Assembly (NCBI RefSeq): GCF_001824475.1
Contig: NZ_MHXN01000007.1
Coordinates: 193,611-257,610 of the forward strand
Source of the DNA: Phenylobacterium sp. RIFCSPHIGHO2_01_FULL_69_31
GTDB taxonomy: Bacteria; Pseudomonadota; Alphaproteobacteria; Caulobacterales; Caulobacteraceae
Reading direction: 5' to 3'
DNA length: 64,000 nucleotides
This document shows positions 15,475 to 22,126 of this stretch, in pieces (the stretch's first letter is position 1; each line of letters starts with the position of its first letter). Below the pieces are notes generated by a model that saw nothing but the letters and a program-made list of their open reading frames with translations, did no database searches and had not been told where the DNA came from. The position numbers and the translations under genes are program-made.

Positions 15475-17173
15475 CCCGCGAGGCCATCGTCGCGCGATCG
15501 GCCGCCGGCGTGGGGAAGATCAGCCGGGCCGTCACCCCGCCCGCCGCGTTGCGGACGAGCTCGGCGCGGCCGCGCAGCTGGCGGGCGAAGGCGGTCATCA
15601 AGGTCCGTCCCACGCCGGTCGAGACCAGCGCGCTTTCCTCGACCTCGCCGTCGTCGGAGATCTCCAGCTCCGCCTCCTCGCCGCGGACGGTGAAGTTGAG
15701 GCGCAGCACGCCGCCCCGCGCCGCGAAGGCGTGCTTCTGGGCGTTGGTGATGGCTTCGACGGCGAACAGGGCGAGCGGGGCGAGCCGGTCCGGGTCGATC
15801 ACCAGCGGGTCCACCTTGAGCTCGGTGCGCACGGTCAGCCCCTGGGACAGCTCGCCGTTCACCAGCTGTGCGGTCAGCTCCTCGAGGAACGGGCGCAGAT
15901 CCACGCGCTTGAGATCGGGGCCCTGGTAGAGCGCACGGTAGATGAGGGCCAGGGCGGTGATGCGCTGGCGGGTGTCGCTCATGGCGGAACGCGCGGCGGG
16001 GTCGACCAGCGAGCGCTGCTGCATGTTGAGCAGGCTGGAAATGACCTGCAGGTTGTTCTTCACCCGGTGATGGATCTCGCGCATCAGCGCGTCCTTCTGG
16101 GCGAGGCTGTCGCGGAGCGAGGCGTCGCGGCCGACGATGGCGTCGGCCATGTCCTCCAGGGTCTCGGCCAGGTCGCGGATCTCTCCGGGCATCTGCTCGG
16201 CCTGGACCGGGCGAACGCTCAGCCGTCCGCGGGCGTAGAGCGCGGCGATGCGCTGCAGATAGACGATCCACCGCACCACCACGCGCTCCGTGACCGCCAA
16301 CACCGCGATCAGCGCCAAGAGGAAGGTCAGGAGGGGAAAGACGATCCCGGTCAGGGGGTTCAGGCGGGCCCACGAGAGGATGCCCGGCGAGGCCGCCGAC
16401 AGCACCACATAGACTTCGTCGCCGACCACCGGGGCGGCCGAATAGACCCGGCGGCGGCCCTTACCGTCCTGGCCGTACCAGACCAGCGTACCGCGCGCCT
16501 CGACCTTGGCGCGCCAGTCTTCGGGCAAGCGCGGGAAGGCGCCTGCGTCGGTGAAGGTGATGTAGCGGCCGGTCTTCTCCACCAGCCCGACCTCCGCCCC
16601 TTTCGGCAAGGACGGGTCGCTGACCTGCGGCTGGAGGCTGGAAAGCGCGATCACCGCGGCGAAGGCGCCGTCGAACGCGCCGTCGGTCCCCGTCGCGCGC
16701 GCCGCTGTCAGGATCGCCGGCTCCTCGGCATAGGTTGAGCCAGGATCCCGGGTGATGGAAATGGCGCCGCCTTCGGCCAGCTGGCGGAACCAGGGACGTT
16801 CGGCGCGAGCCAGGTCCGCCGGCACGCCGCCGGCCGCACAGACCACCCGCCCCTGCCGGTCGAAGCGGATCAGGTTGAGGTAGCCCGGGATGCGGGCGGT
16901 GACCTGCTCCAGGCGCTTCTGGCACTGGAACCCGACCGCCCCAGGCGCGAGCGTCTGCAGCAGGACGTCGGCGCCTTCCATCCGCGCACGGGCCGTGGCG
17001 GCGCTGCGCTCGGCGGCGAAGCCGAGGTTCTGCCGCAGCTCACGGCCCTCACGCTGGAAGCCGATCGCAGATTGGAGGGCGCCCAGGATGAGCACCGGCA
17101 GCAGGGCGGCCGCCAGGGCCGCGATCAGGCGGACCCGGATCGTGCCAAGCGAACTCCAGGGGGAACCGGGCAT
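15455..17173 (-). CDS. phyK: Sensor histidine kinase PhyK (HisKA_2 family)
   Basis: A 572-residue membrane kinase that phosphorylates PhyR in the general stress response. A transmembrane helix at about residues 13-35 is followed by a periplasmic sensor domain (about 36-270), a second helix (about 275-300), a HAMP-like linker and a HisKA_2 kinase domain. The phospho-acceptor is His369 in EIHHRVKNNLQ; the ATP lid includes DDGEVEESALVSTGVG. One cysteine pair in the sensor region (Cys84 and Cys112) could be redox active. It lies 13 bases after sigT on the same strand, matching the phyR/nepR-sigT-phyK order of Caulobacter. Confidence 0.9.
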   Translation of the reverse strand: MPGSPWSSLGTIRVRLIAALAAALLPVLILGALQSAIGFQREGRELRQNLGFAAERSAATARARMEGADVLLQTLAPGAVGFQCQKRLEQVTARIPGYLNLIRFDRQGRVVCAAGGVPADLARAERPWFRQLAEGGAISITRDPGSTYAEEPAILTAARATGTDGAFDGAFAAVIALSSLQPQVSDPSLPKGAEVGLVEKTGRYITFTDAGAFPRLPEDWRAKVEARGTLVWYGQDGKGRRRVYSAAPVVGDEVYVVLSAASPGILSWARLNPLTGIVFPLLTFLLALIAVLAVTERVVVRWIVYLQRIAALYARGRLSVRPVQAEQMPGEIRDLAETLEDMADAIVGRDASLRDSLAQKDALMREIHHRVKNNLQVISSLLNMQQRSLVDPAARSAMSDTRQRITALALIYRALYQGPDLKRVDLRPFLEELTAQLVNGELSQGLTVRTELKVDPLVIDPDRLAPLALFAVEAITNAQKHAFAARGGVLRLNFTVRGEEAELEISDDGEVEESALVSTGVGRTLMTAFARQLRGRAELVRNAAGGVTARLIFPTPAADRATMASRGNQAAA

Positions 17174-17186
17174 CAGCTCATCCGTC

Positions 17187-17795
17187 CTACCGGACGGTGC
17201 TTAGACGCTCCGCGTCGGCCAGGATAGAACGCATCGCGTCCCCGGCGGACGCGCCGTCCCGATCATAAGCCCCGTCTTCGAGGATGGCGTGAAGGGCGCG
17301 CCGCGCCCGGCTGACGCGGCTCTTCACCGTGCCCACCGCGCAGCCGCAGATCTCGGCCGCTTCCTCATAGGCGAAGCCGCCGGCGCCGACGAGGATCAGC
17401 GCCTCCCGCTGTTCGGCGGGCAGCATCGCAAGGCCCTGGCGCAGCTCGTCGAGGGCCACCGGCGCCTCCGGGTCGTCCACGGCCACCAACGTGCGCTCGG
17501 CGGCTTCCTGGTCGAGCTGGCTTTGACGCCACGACCGGCGCTTTTCGGAATAGAACTGATTGCGCAGGATCATGAAGGTCCAGGCCTTCATGTTGGTGCC
17601 CATCTGGAAGCTGGCGCGCGCATCCCAGGCCTTCATCATGGCGTCCTGCGCCAGGTCGTCGGCCGCGGTCGGGTCGCCGCAAAGCGTGCGGGCGAACGCA
17701 CGCAGGTGCGGGATCAGCTGGACCAGTTCGCGCTTGAAGGCCGCGTCGTCGGCCGCGCTGCGCTCGGGTCGGGTCTTTTCGGCTGCGCCTTCCAT
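17187..17795 (-). CDS. sigT: General stress ECF sigma factor SigT/EcfG
   Basis: A 202-residue ECF sigma factor of the EcfG (ECF15) group. Region 2 includes DDLAQDAMMKAWDARASF and MKAWTFMILRNQFYSEKRR; region 4 includes LPAEQREALILVGAGGFAYEEAAEI and GTVKSRVSRARRAL. It directs RNA polymerase to GGAAC-N16/17-CGTT promoters and is held by NepR until phosphorylated PhyR takes NepR away. The ATG overlaps the nepR stop by one base (TGATG). The nepR-sigT operon has its own EcfG promoter, so it should be autoregulated. Confidence 0.95.
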   Translation of the reverse strand: MEGAAEKTRPERSAADDAAFKRELVQLIPHLRAFARTLCGDPTAADDLAQDAMMKAWDARASFQMGTNMKAWTFMILRNQFYSEKRRSWRQSQLDQEAAERTLVAVDDPEAPVALDELRQGLAMLPAEQREALILVGAGGFAYEEAAEICGCAVGTVKSRVSRARRALHAILEDGAYDRDGASAGDAMRSILADAERLSTVR

Positions 17796-17983
17796 CAGGC
17801 CTTCTCCGAGCCGCGTTCGTCGGCCCGACGAAGAATTTCCAGGAATTCGTCCGGCACCTCTTCGTTCACGACCTCGTCGAACATCTGGCGCAGGCGCACA
17901 CCGATCGCCTGCTGGCGCAGGCGGGCTTCATCAAGAGCTGCGGAGGCCTTGCGGCGCTCCGCTGTTGGACGCTGTTCGATCAT
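17795..17983 (-). CDS. nepR: Anti-sigma factor NepR
   Basis: A 62-residue NepR. It binds and inhibits SigT in unstressed cells and switches to phosphorylated PhyR under stress. The diagnostic helix VPDEFLEILRRAD is at about residues 43-55. The ATG at 17981-17983 was chosen because GGAG lies ten bases upstream; the longer open frame upstream has no family similarity and would run past the promoter. The stop overlaps the sigT start by one base. Confidence 0.9.
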   Translation of the reverse strand: MIEQRPTAERRKASAALDEARLRQQAIGVRLRQMFDEVVNEEVPDEFLEILRRADERGSEKA

Positions 17984-18041
17984 TTCGTCGGCGCTCCGCT
18001 CACGCGGAGTCCGCCCCCTCTCGTGTTCCTTGCGACTGCTC

Positions 18042-18067
18042 AACGCCCTTGTCCGTTTTCGGGTTCC
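18042..18067 (-). promoter_or_regulatory. EcfG (SigT) promoter of nepR-sigT
   Basis: Minus strand GGAAC (18067-18063), 17 bases, CGTT (18045-18042). The predicted start is near 18034, about 50 bases before the nepR ATG. Confidence 0.82.
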
Positions 18068-18107
18068 CTTGCGGCGAGGAACAAGATGCGGAAAACCGAG
18101 GGCAAAG

Positions 18108-18132
18108 GGAACCGGTTCCCAGCGGTGACGTT
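18108..18132 (+). promoter_or_regulatory. EcfG (SigT) promoter of phyR
   Basis: Plus strand GGAAC (18108-18112), 16 bases, CGTT (18129-18132). The predicted start is near 18140, giving a leader of roughly 80 bases before the phyR TTG. It faces away from the nepR promoter 40 bases to the left. Confidence 0.82.
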
Positions 18133-18217
18133 TTCGACCATCATGGGGTTCGGGCGGGGGAACGTTTCCCTGCACCGGGCTGCCGTGTTCGAACTGCAAT
18201 ACGGGAGGGGTGTACCC

Positions 18218-19018
18218 TTGAGTCTTCTAGCCCGACTGGCGCCGCATCTGCCGTATGTGCGCCGATACGCCCGCGCGCTGACCGGCGATCAGACCACCGG
18301 CGATCACTACGTGCGCGTGGCTCTTGAAGCGCTGGCCGCCGGCGAACGCACGCTGGCCGACAACATGACGCCTCGCGTCGCGCTCTATCACGTCTTCCAC
18401 GCCATCTGGTGCACCTCGGGCGCGCAGCTCGAAGGCCCCGCCGATGACGATCTGGGTATGGACGATGCGACGCGCCGGCTGATGCGCATCGCGCCCCGCT
18501 CCCGCCAGGCCTTCCTGCTCACCGCGCTGGAAGGCTTCACACCGACCGAGGCCGCCCAGATCCTGGGGTCGGACTTCGGCGAGGTCGAGCGCCTGATCGC
18601 CGAAGCACAGGCCGAGATCGACGCCGAACTCGCCACCGACGTCCTCATCATCGAGGACGAGCCGGTCATCGCGGCCGACATCGAGGCTCTCGTGACCGAG
18701 CTGGGCCACACCGTGGTCGACATCGCGGCCACCCGGACAGAGGCGGTCGACGCCGTGGCCCGCAAGACGCCGGGTCTCGTGCTGGCCGACATCCAGCTCG
18801 CCGACGGCTCGTCGGGCATCGACGCGGTGAAGGACATCCTGCAGCGCTACGATGTGCCAGTGATCTTCATCACCGCCTTCCCCGAGCGTCTGCTGACGGG
18901 CGAACGGCCGGAGCCCACCTTCCTGATCACCAAGCCATTCCAACCGGAAACGGTGAAAGCCGCCATCGGCCAGGCCCTGTTCTTCCACCCGCGACGGCAG
19001 AACAAGCAGGCCGCCTGA
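18218..19018 (+). CDS. phyR: General stress response regulator PhyR
   Basis: A 266-residue protein: an N-terminal sigma-like domain (about residues 1-135, MSLLARLAPHLPYVRRYAR... EGFTPTEAAQILGSDFGEVERLI) fused to a C-terminal receiver. The phospho-acceptor is Asp191 (VLADIQLADGSSG), with Glu146/Asp147 and Lys in FLITKPF completing the site. Phosphorylation exposes the sigma-like domain, which captures NepR and frees SigT. The start is a TTG with GGGAGGGG seven bases upstream; the frame upstream lacks family similarity. An EcfG promoter precedes it and a strong terminator follows. Confidence 0.95.
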   Translation: MSLLARLAPHLPYVRRYARALTGDQTTGDHYVRVALEALAAGERTLADNMTPRVALYHVFHAIWCTSGAQLEGPADDDLGMDDATRRLMRIAPRSRQAFLLTALEGFTPTEAAQILGSDFGEVERLIAEAQAEIDAELATDVLIIEDEPVIAADIEALVTELGHTVVDIAATRTEAVDAVARKTPGLVLADIQLADGSSGIDAVKDILQRYDVPVIFITAFPERLLTGERPEPTFLITKPFQPETVKAAIGQALFFHPRRQNKQAA

Positions 19019-19040
19019 CCGACAGGCCCCGAAAACGACG

Positions 19041-19073
19041 AAGGGCGCCGCTCTCGCAAGCGGCGCCCTTTTT
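19041..19073 (+). terminator. Intrinsic terminator of phyR
   Basis: Perfect 12-bp stem AAGGGCGCCGCT (19041-19052) with AGCGGCGCCCTT (19059-19070), a 6-base loop, and a T-run ending at 19073. Confidence 0.9.
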
Positions 19074-19093
19074 CGTGGGACGAGCAGATCCTT

Positions 19094-19333
19094 TTACGGG
19101 GTCTGGGGATTCGGCGAGGGCGGCTCCGGCGCACCATAGCCGCGGCCGTCCACGGTCTCCTGCCCCGTTCCGGCCGGACCCTCGTCGGCGGATTTCCAGC
19201 TCCAGGCGGCGAACATGCCGAGGGCGGCCAGCAGTGTGCCGAACAACAGCACCCAGAACACCGGGCGGCCCCAGCGGCCCTGGCGGGCGCGGGTGGCGTT
19301 CATGACCGGTCTTTCGGTCTCGCGGGACGACAT
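19094..19333 (-). CDS. Small single-pass membrane protein
   Basis: A 79-residue protein with a basic N-terminus, one transmembrane helix (about residues 25-45, PVFWVLLFGTLLAALGMFAAW) and a Pro/Gly-rich tail. AAGGAG lies eight bases before the ATG. It follows the 69-residue membrane protein gene by 12 bases on the same strand, and both are probably read from the EcfG promoter at 19587-19612. No family is recognised; a role in envelope stress is an inference from the promoter. Confidence 0.75.
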   Translation of the reverse strand: MSSRETERPVMNATRARQGRWGRPVFWVLLFGTLLAALGMFAAWSWKSADEGPAGTGQETVDGRGYGAPEPPSPNPQTP

Positions 19334-19345
19334 GGATCGGTCTCC

Positions 19346-19555
19346 TTACTCGGATGGGAAATAGCTGAACGGGCCGGTGCTCGCGGCCCCGTCGCTCGCG
19401 CTCTGGGGGGCGGTCAGGATGCCGAAGGCCGCGCCTATCGCGGCGAGGCCGAGCAGCGCGCCGAGCGCCACGGCCCGCCGACGGGCGGCCTGCTCTCGCA
19501 GGCTCGGGCTACGGGCGAGCTTCAGGCCCGTGGTGGCGATGAAGGAACTGCGCAT
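19346..19555 (-). CDS. Small single-pass membrane protein, EcfG regulated
   Basis: A 69-residue protein with a basic N-terminal part (SLREQAARRRAVA) and one hydrophobic helix (about residues 30-50, VALGALLGLAAIGAAFGIL), ending in GPFSYFPSE. AAGGGCG lies about seven bases before the ATG at 19553-19555. A perfect EcfG promoter (GGAAC-N17-CGTT) sits about 30 bases further upstream, so expression should rise in the general stress response. The family is unknown. Confidence 0.75.
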   Translation of the reverse strand: MRSSFIATTGLKLARSPSLREQAARRRAVALGALLGLAAIGAAFGILTAPQSASDGAASTGPFSYFPSE

Positions 19556-19586
19556 GGAAGACGCCCTTTCCTGACGGCAGACGACT

Positions 19587-19612
19587 AACGCGCACGGTGA
19601 AGCCGGCGTTCC
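19587..19612 (-). promoter_or_regulatory. EcfG (SigT) promoter of the two-gene membrane protein operon
   Basis: Minus strand GGAAC (19612-19608), 17 bases, CGTT (19590-19587). The predicted start is near 19579, about 24 bases before the ATG of the 69-residue protein. Confidence 0.8.
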
Positions 19613-19665
19613 GCCGCCCGTCCGAGCGGCTCAAAGCGTCCATTCGAAAAAAATCGCGGGGACCC

Positions 19666-19690
19666 GGAACGGTTCGAAGGCGCCGGTGTT
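19666..19690 (+). promoter_or_regulatory. EcfG (SigT) promoter of the candidate sRNA
   Basis: Plus strand GGAAC (19666-19670), 16 bases, TGTT (19687-19690). Three of four -10 bases match. No protein-coding gene lies downstream on this strand; the transcript would end at the terminator at 19787-19819. Confidence 0.72.
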
Positions 19691-19696
19691 CTATGT

Positions 19697-19819
19697 CTGC
19701 GGAGGCGGCGACGCCCCCCCCGACTTGAGGCTGGCGAGCATGCCAGTCTGCCGTCTCCGCACCCCTTTTCTCGATGATGCACACCTGGGCGGGCCGCAAA
19801 GGCCCGCCCTTCTCTTTTT
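19697..19819 (+). ncRNA. gsrN: Candidate stress small RNA, GsrN-like
   Basis: A gene-less interval of about 120 bases framed by an EcfG promoter and a perfect intrinsic terminator. The 5' part can fold: TGCGGAGGCGGC (19698-19709) pairs with GCCGTCTCCGCA (19750-19761), with one G-U pair. Inside are a run of eight C residues (19714-19721) and a small hairpin CTGGC/GCCAG (19731-19746). GsrN of Caulobacter is an EcfG-dependent sRNA that, as I recall, often lies near the phyR-nepR-sigT locus and has a C-rich exposed 5' loop. Size, promoter, terminator, C-run and location all agree. The identity is inferred, not proven. Confidence 0.65.
19787..19819 (+). terminator. Intrinsic terminator of the candidate sRNA
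   Basis: Perfect 9-bp stem GGGCGGGCC (19787-19795) with GGCCCGCCC (19801-19809), a 5-base loop, and TTCTCTTTTT (19810-19819). Confidence 0.9.
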
Positions 19820-19850
19820 GCGCTGCAGGGCGCGACAGGACTGGACGGCC

Positions 19851-20294
19851 CTATTTCCTGGCGAGCTTGAGCGTGATGTCCGCCCGGCGGCGAACCGGCT
19901 GCAGCTTGCCATCGGCGGTCACCGAACCCGCCTGACCCGCTGCGGTAAGATCGAACTCGGCCGGCGGCAGGCCGGCTTGCATCAGCGCGTTCGTAACCGA
20001 AGCGGCCCGAGCCTTCGAAAGCTCCAGGTTCGCCGCAGGATCGCCATCGGCGTCGGCCAGGCCGACGACCACTACCCGCTCGACCTTGCAGCGCCGCGCC
20101 TCTGCGGCTTGCAGCGAGATGACCCGCCGCCCCTCCGGGGTAAGCTCGGCGGCGTCGGCCTCAAAATAGATGGGGATGCTCACGTCCTGGCAGGCTGGCG
20201 GCGCCCGCACGATCCGGTCTCTGGCGTTGCGCACGGTCGTGCAGGCCGACAGCCCAACCAGCGCGACGACCCCAGTCAAGAACAGGAACTTCAT
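19851..20294 (-). CDS. OmpA-family lipoprotein
   Basis: A 147-residue protein with a lipoprotein signal (VALVGLSAC, Cys18) and a C-terminal OmpA/MotB-like domain: IPIYFEADAAELTPEGRRVISLQAAE, then VVVGLADADGDPAANLELSKARAASVTNAL. Such domains bind peptidoglycan, which would tether the outer membrane to the wall. It is preceded by a terminator that ends the neighbouring gene at 20376, so it should have its own promoter, though no EcfG motif is visible in front of it. It converges with the candidate sRNA terminator. Confidence 0.85.
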   Translation of the reverse strand: MKFLFLTGVVALVGLSACTTVRNARDRIVRAPPACQDVSIPIYFEADAAELTPEGRRVISLQAAEARRCKVERVVVVGLADADGDPAANLELSKARAASVTNALMQAGLPPAEFDLTAAGQAGSVTADGKLQPVRRRADITLKLARK

Positions 20295-20322
20295 CCAAGC
20301 CCTCCAATAAGCAAAATCGAAA

Positions 20323-20350
20323 AAGGGCGGCCGGATATCCGACCGCCCTT
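20323..20350 (-). terminator. Intrinsic terminator of the glycine-zipper gene
   Basis: AAGGGCGG (20350-20343 on the minus strand) pairs with CCGCCCTT (20330-20323), followed on the minus strand by a T-run. It lies just after the stop of the gene at 20376-20717. Confidence 0.85.
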
Positions 20351-20375
20351 CTCCTAGATCAGTGTCGGCTTCGCA

Positions 20376-20717
20376 TCAGCGCGGCGTGCCGTTTTCCCAG
20401 TAGTACCGGCCGGTGCCCGGGTCATAGTAGTAATAGCGGCCGGCGCGCTCATCGTAGTACTGGCGGCGGTTCGGCGTGTCCTTGCCGCAGCCGCCTTCGT
20501 CACGGCAGCCCTTCACGGCGCCGACGGTGCCGCCGACGGCCGCACCGACCGCGGCGCCGGTGCCCACGCCGACGTCACCCGAGATGGCGCCGATCGCCGC
20601 GCCGCCGAGCGCGCCGAGAGCCGCGCCCCCGAGGGCGCTGCGTTCCGTGTGGCCGGTGCTGGTGCAGGCGGCGGCCAGGACACCGGCGCCCGCGATTGCG
20701 ATAAGAGGCTTCAACAT
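20376..20717 (-). CDS. Glycine-zipper lipoprotein (YMGG-like)
   Basis: A 113-residue protein with a lipoprotein signal (AGAGVLAAAC, Cys18), a glycine-zipper stretch of repeated GxxxG-type motifs (GGAALGALGGAAIGAISGD and GVGTGAAVGAAVGGTVGAV, about residues 30-68) and a Tyr-rich C-terminus (YYDERAGRYYYYD). Glycine-zipper outer-membrane proteins are often stress induced and can span or perturb membranes. An EcfG promoter lies at 20832-20856, which would give a leader of about 108 bases. A terminator follows the gene. Confidence 0.85.
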   Translation of the reverse strand: MLKPLIAIAGAGVLAAACTSTGHTERSALGGAALGALGGAAIGAISGDVGVGTGAAVGAAVGGTVGAVKGCRDEGGCGKDTPNRRQYYDERAGRYYYYDPGTGRYYWENGTPR

Positions 20718-20831
20718 TCGACTAGCTCTCCTTTGGGGTGTCCCCGGCGCCCCGCACGAGGGTGGGCCGCCAGATCACTCGATTCCGGAGCGCATCCTCC
20801 TGCCCTTCGGCGAGGATCGCTCACGGCGGAA

Positions 20832-20856
20832 AACGCATCGCCACCTGCACAGTTCC
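20832..20856 (-). promoter_or_regulatory. EcfG (SigT) promoter of the glycine-zipper gene
   Basis: Minus strand GGAAC (20856-20852), 16 bases, CGTT (20835-20832). It lies back to back with a plus-strand EcfG promoter only four bases away. Confidence 0.78.
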
Positions 20857-20860
20857 GTCC

Positions 20861-20885
20861 GGAACCAAGGCGGTCGGGCGCCGTT
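20861..20885 (+). promoter_or_regulatory. EcfG (SigT) promoter of the membrane-protein gene
   Basis: Plus strand GGAAC (20861-20865), 16 bases, CGTT (20882-20885). The predicted start is near 20893, about 24 bases before the GTG start codon at 20917. Confidence 0.82.
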
Positions 20886-20916
20886 GCAAGCGGGGAACAC
20901 CTTGGAGACGAAAGCC

Positions 20917-21240
20917 GTGACCTCCTACAGCGACCGCGACGCCGAGCGCAGCGACCTGCGGCAGGCATATGAACTGGGCCGGCGCGACGCCGTAAAGCAG
21001 CGCCGCCGCCATCCCATCCTGATGACCTTTCTGGTGGTGGCCGCGGCGGTGGGCCTCATCGTCATGGCGCTGGCCGCCGTCAACGGCTCGTTCGGCGGCG
21101 CCGGCACGGTCGTCGATCAAAACCTTGCCACGGCGGCCGACCAGGCCGAACCTGCGGTCCGCAGCGCCGCCGCCGAAGCCGGCCAGGCCGTGCGCGATGT
21201 GACATCGACCGACGGGACCCAGACGCCTGCCAACAACTGA
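20917..21240 (+). CDS. Single-pass membrane protein, EcfG regulated
   Basis: A 107-residue protein. A charged N-terminus (DLRQAYELGRRDAVKQRRRHP) precedes one transmembrane helix (about residues 38-60, ILMTFLVVAAAVGLIVMALAAV) and an Ala-rich, acidic tail. The GTG at 20917-20919 is favoured because GGAG is nine bases upstream and the EcfG promoter predicts a start point 24 bases before it. An in-frame TTG ten bases earlier is possible. The family is unknown. The diacylglycerol-kinase-like gene follows with an apparent overlap. Confidence 0.78.
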   Translation: MTSYSDRDAERSDLRQAYELGRRDAVKQRRRHPILMTFLVVAAAVGLIVMALAAVNGSFGGAGTVVDQNLATAADQAEPAVRSAAAEAGQAVRDVTSTDGTQTPANN

Positions 21241-22126
21241 CGCCGACCCCGCCGTTCGCCCCCGCCTCGGCAAGATCGAGGTTGTCGTCAACGTCGCCTC
21301 CGGCAGCGTCGGACCCAACGCGCCTGCGGAACTGGAGAAGCTGCTCGGCGAGTTCGGCGTGACGGCGCGTGTTCGCACACCACAGCCCGGACAACTGATC
21401 GATCAGTTGAAGGCGGCCGTCGACGCGGGGCCCGACCTCCTCATCACCCTGGCCGGCGACGGCACGGTGCGCGCGGCCGCAGAGCTCTGCGGCCCCGATG
21501 GGCCCATGCTCGCCCCCTTGCCGGGGGGCACGATGAACATGATGCCTCATGCCGTCTATGGTCAGCGATCATGGCAGGACGCCCTGCGCGTAGCGTTGGA
21601 GGACGGTCGCGAGCGGGACCTGGGCGGGGGCTGCATCGATGGCCACCGCTTCCTCTGCGCCGCGATTCTCGGCTCACCGGCGCGCCTGGCCTCGGCGCGC
21701 GAGGCGGCGCGCAGCGGGAACCTGATCGAGGCGTTCGGCAAGGTTCGCTACGCCGTGCAGCGCGCCTTCACCGGGCGCCTCCGCTACCAGCTCGACGGCC
21801 ATGGGCGCTCGAAGGCTGAGGCGCTGGTGCTCATGTGCCCAATCGCCTCCAAGGTGATGCACGCCGAGGATCCCGCCCTCGAGGCGGCCGCGCTGAACCC
21901 CAGCGGCGCGGGGGAAATTCTTCGCCTGGGGCTCAATGCGCTGGTTCGCGACTGGCGGGTGGACCCTTCGGTGGAGGATCAGTTCTGCCGGCGCGCGCAC
22001 GTGTGGGCAGCTCAGGGAATTCCGGCGCTCCTGGACGGGGAGATCGTCCGTCTGCCCAGCGTGGTGGACGTCCGGTACGATCCGAAGGTCTGCCGCGTAC
22101 TCACCCCACCCAAGGACGAGCGGTGA
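21227..22126 (+). CDS. Diacylglycerol kinase-like lipid kinase, unusual start
   Basis: A protein of up to 299 residues of the DAGK catalytic family, which phosphorylates lipids such as diacylglycerol or sphingosine. Conserved motifs include KIEVVVNVASGS at the N-terminus, LAGDGTVRAAAE (the GGDGT-type loop) and PLPGGTMNMM. The essential first strand lies upstream of the first normal start codon (GTG 21359), and no ATG, GTG or TTG is in frame between the stop at 21200 and that point. A CTG at 21227, overlapping the previous gene by 14 bases, is the likeliest start. The C-terminal half is less conserved. It overlaps the phosphoesterase gene by four bases. Confidence 0.78.
   Translation: MPTTDADPAVRPRLGKIEVVVNVASGSVGPNAPAELEKLLGEFGVTARVRTPQPGQLIDQLKAAVDAGPDLLITLAGDGTVRAAAELCGPDGPMLAPLPGGTMNMMPHAVYGQRSWQDALRVALEDGRERDLGGGCIDGHRFLCAAILGSPARLASAREAARSGNLIEAFGKVRYAVQRAFTGRLRYQLDGHGRSKAEALVLMCPIASKVMHAEDPALEAAALNPSGAGEILRLGLNALVRDWRVDPSVEDQFCRRAHVWAAQGIPALLDGEIVRLPSVVDVRYDPKVCRVLTPPKDER

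Noticed and set aside
18147..18217. Longer phyR starting at an upstream ATG
   Set aside because: The upstream part has no PhyR similarity, and the TTG at 18218 has a strong GGGAGGGG site at seven bases.
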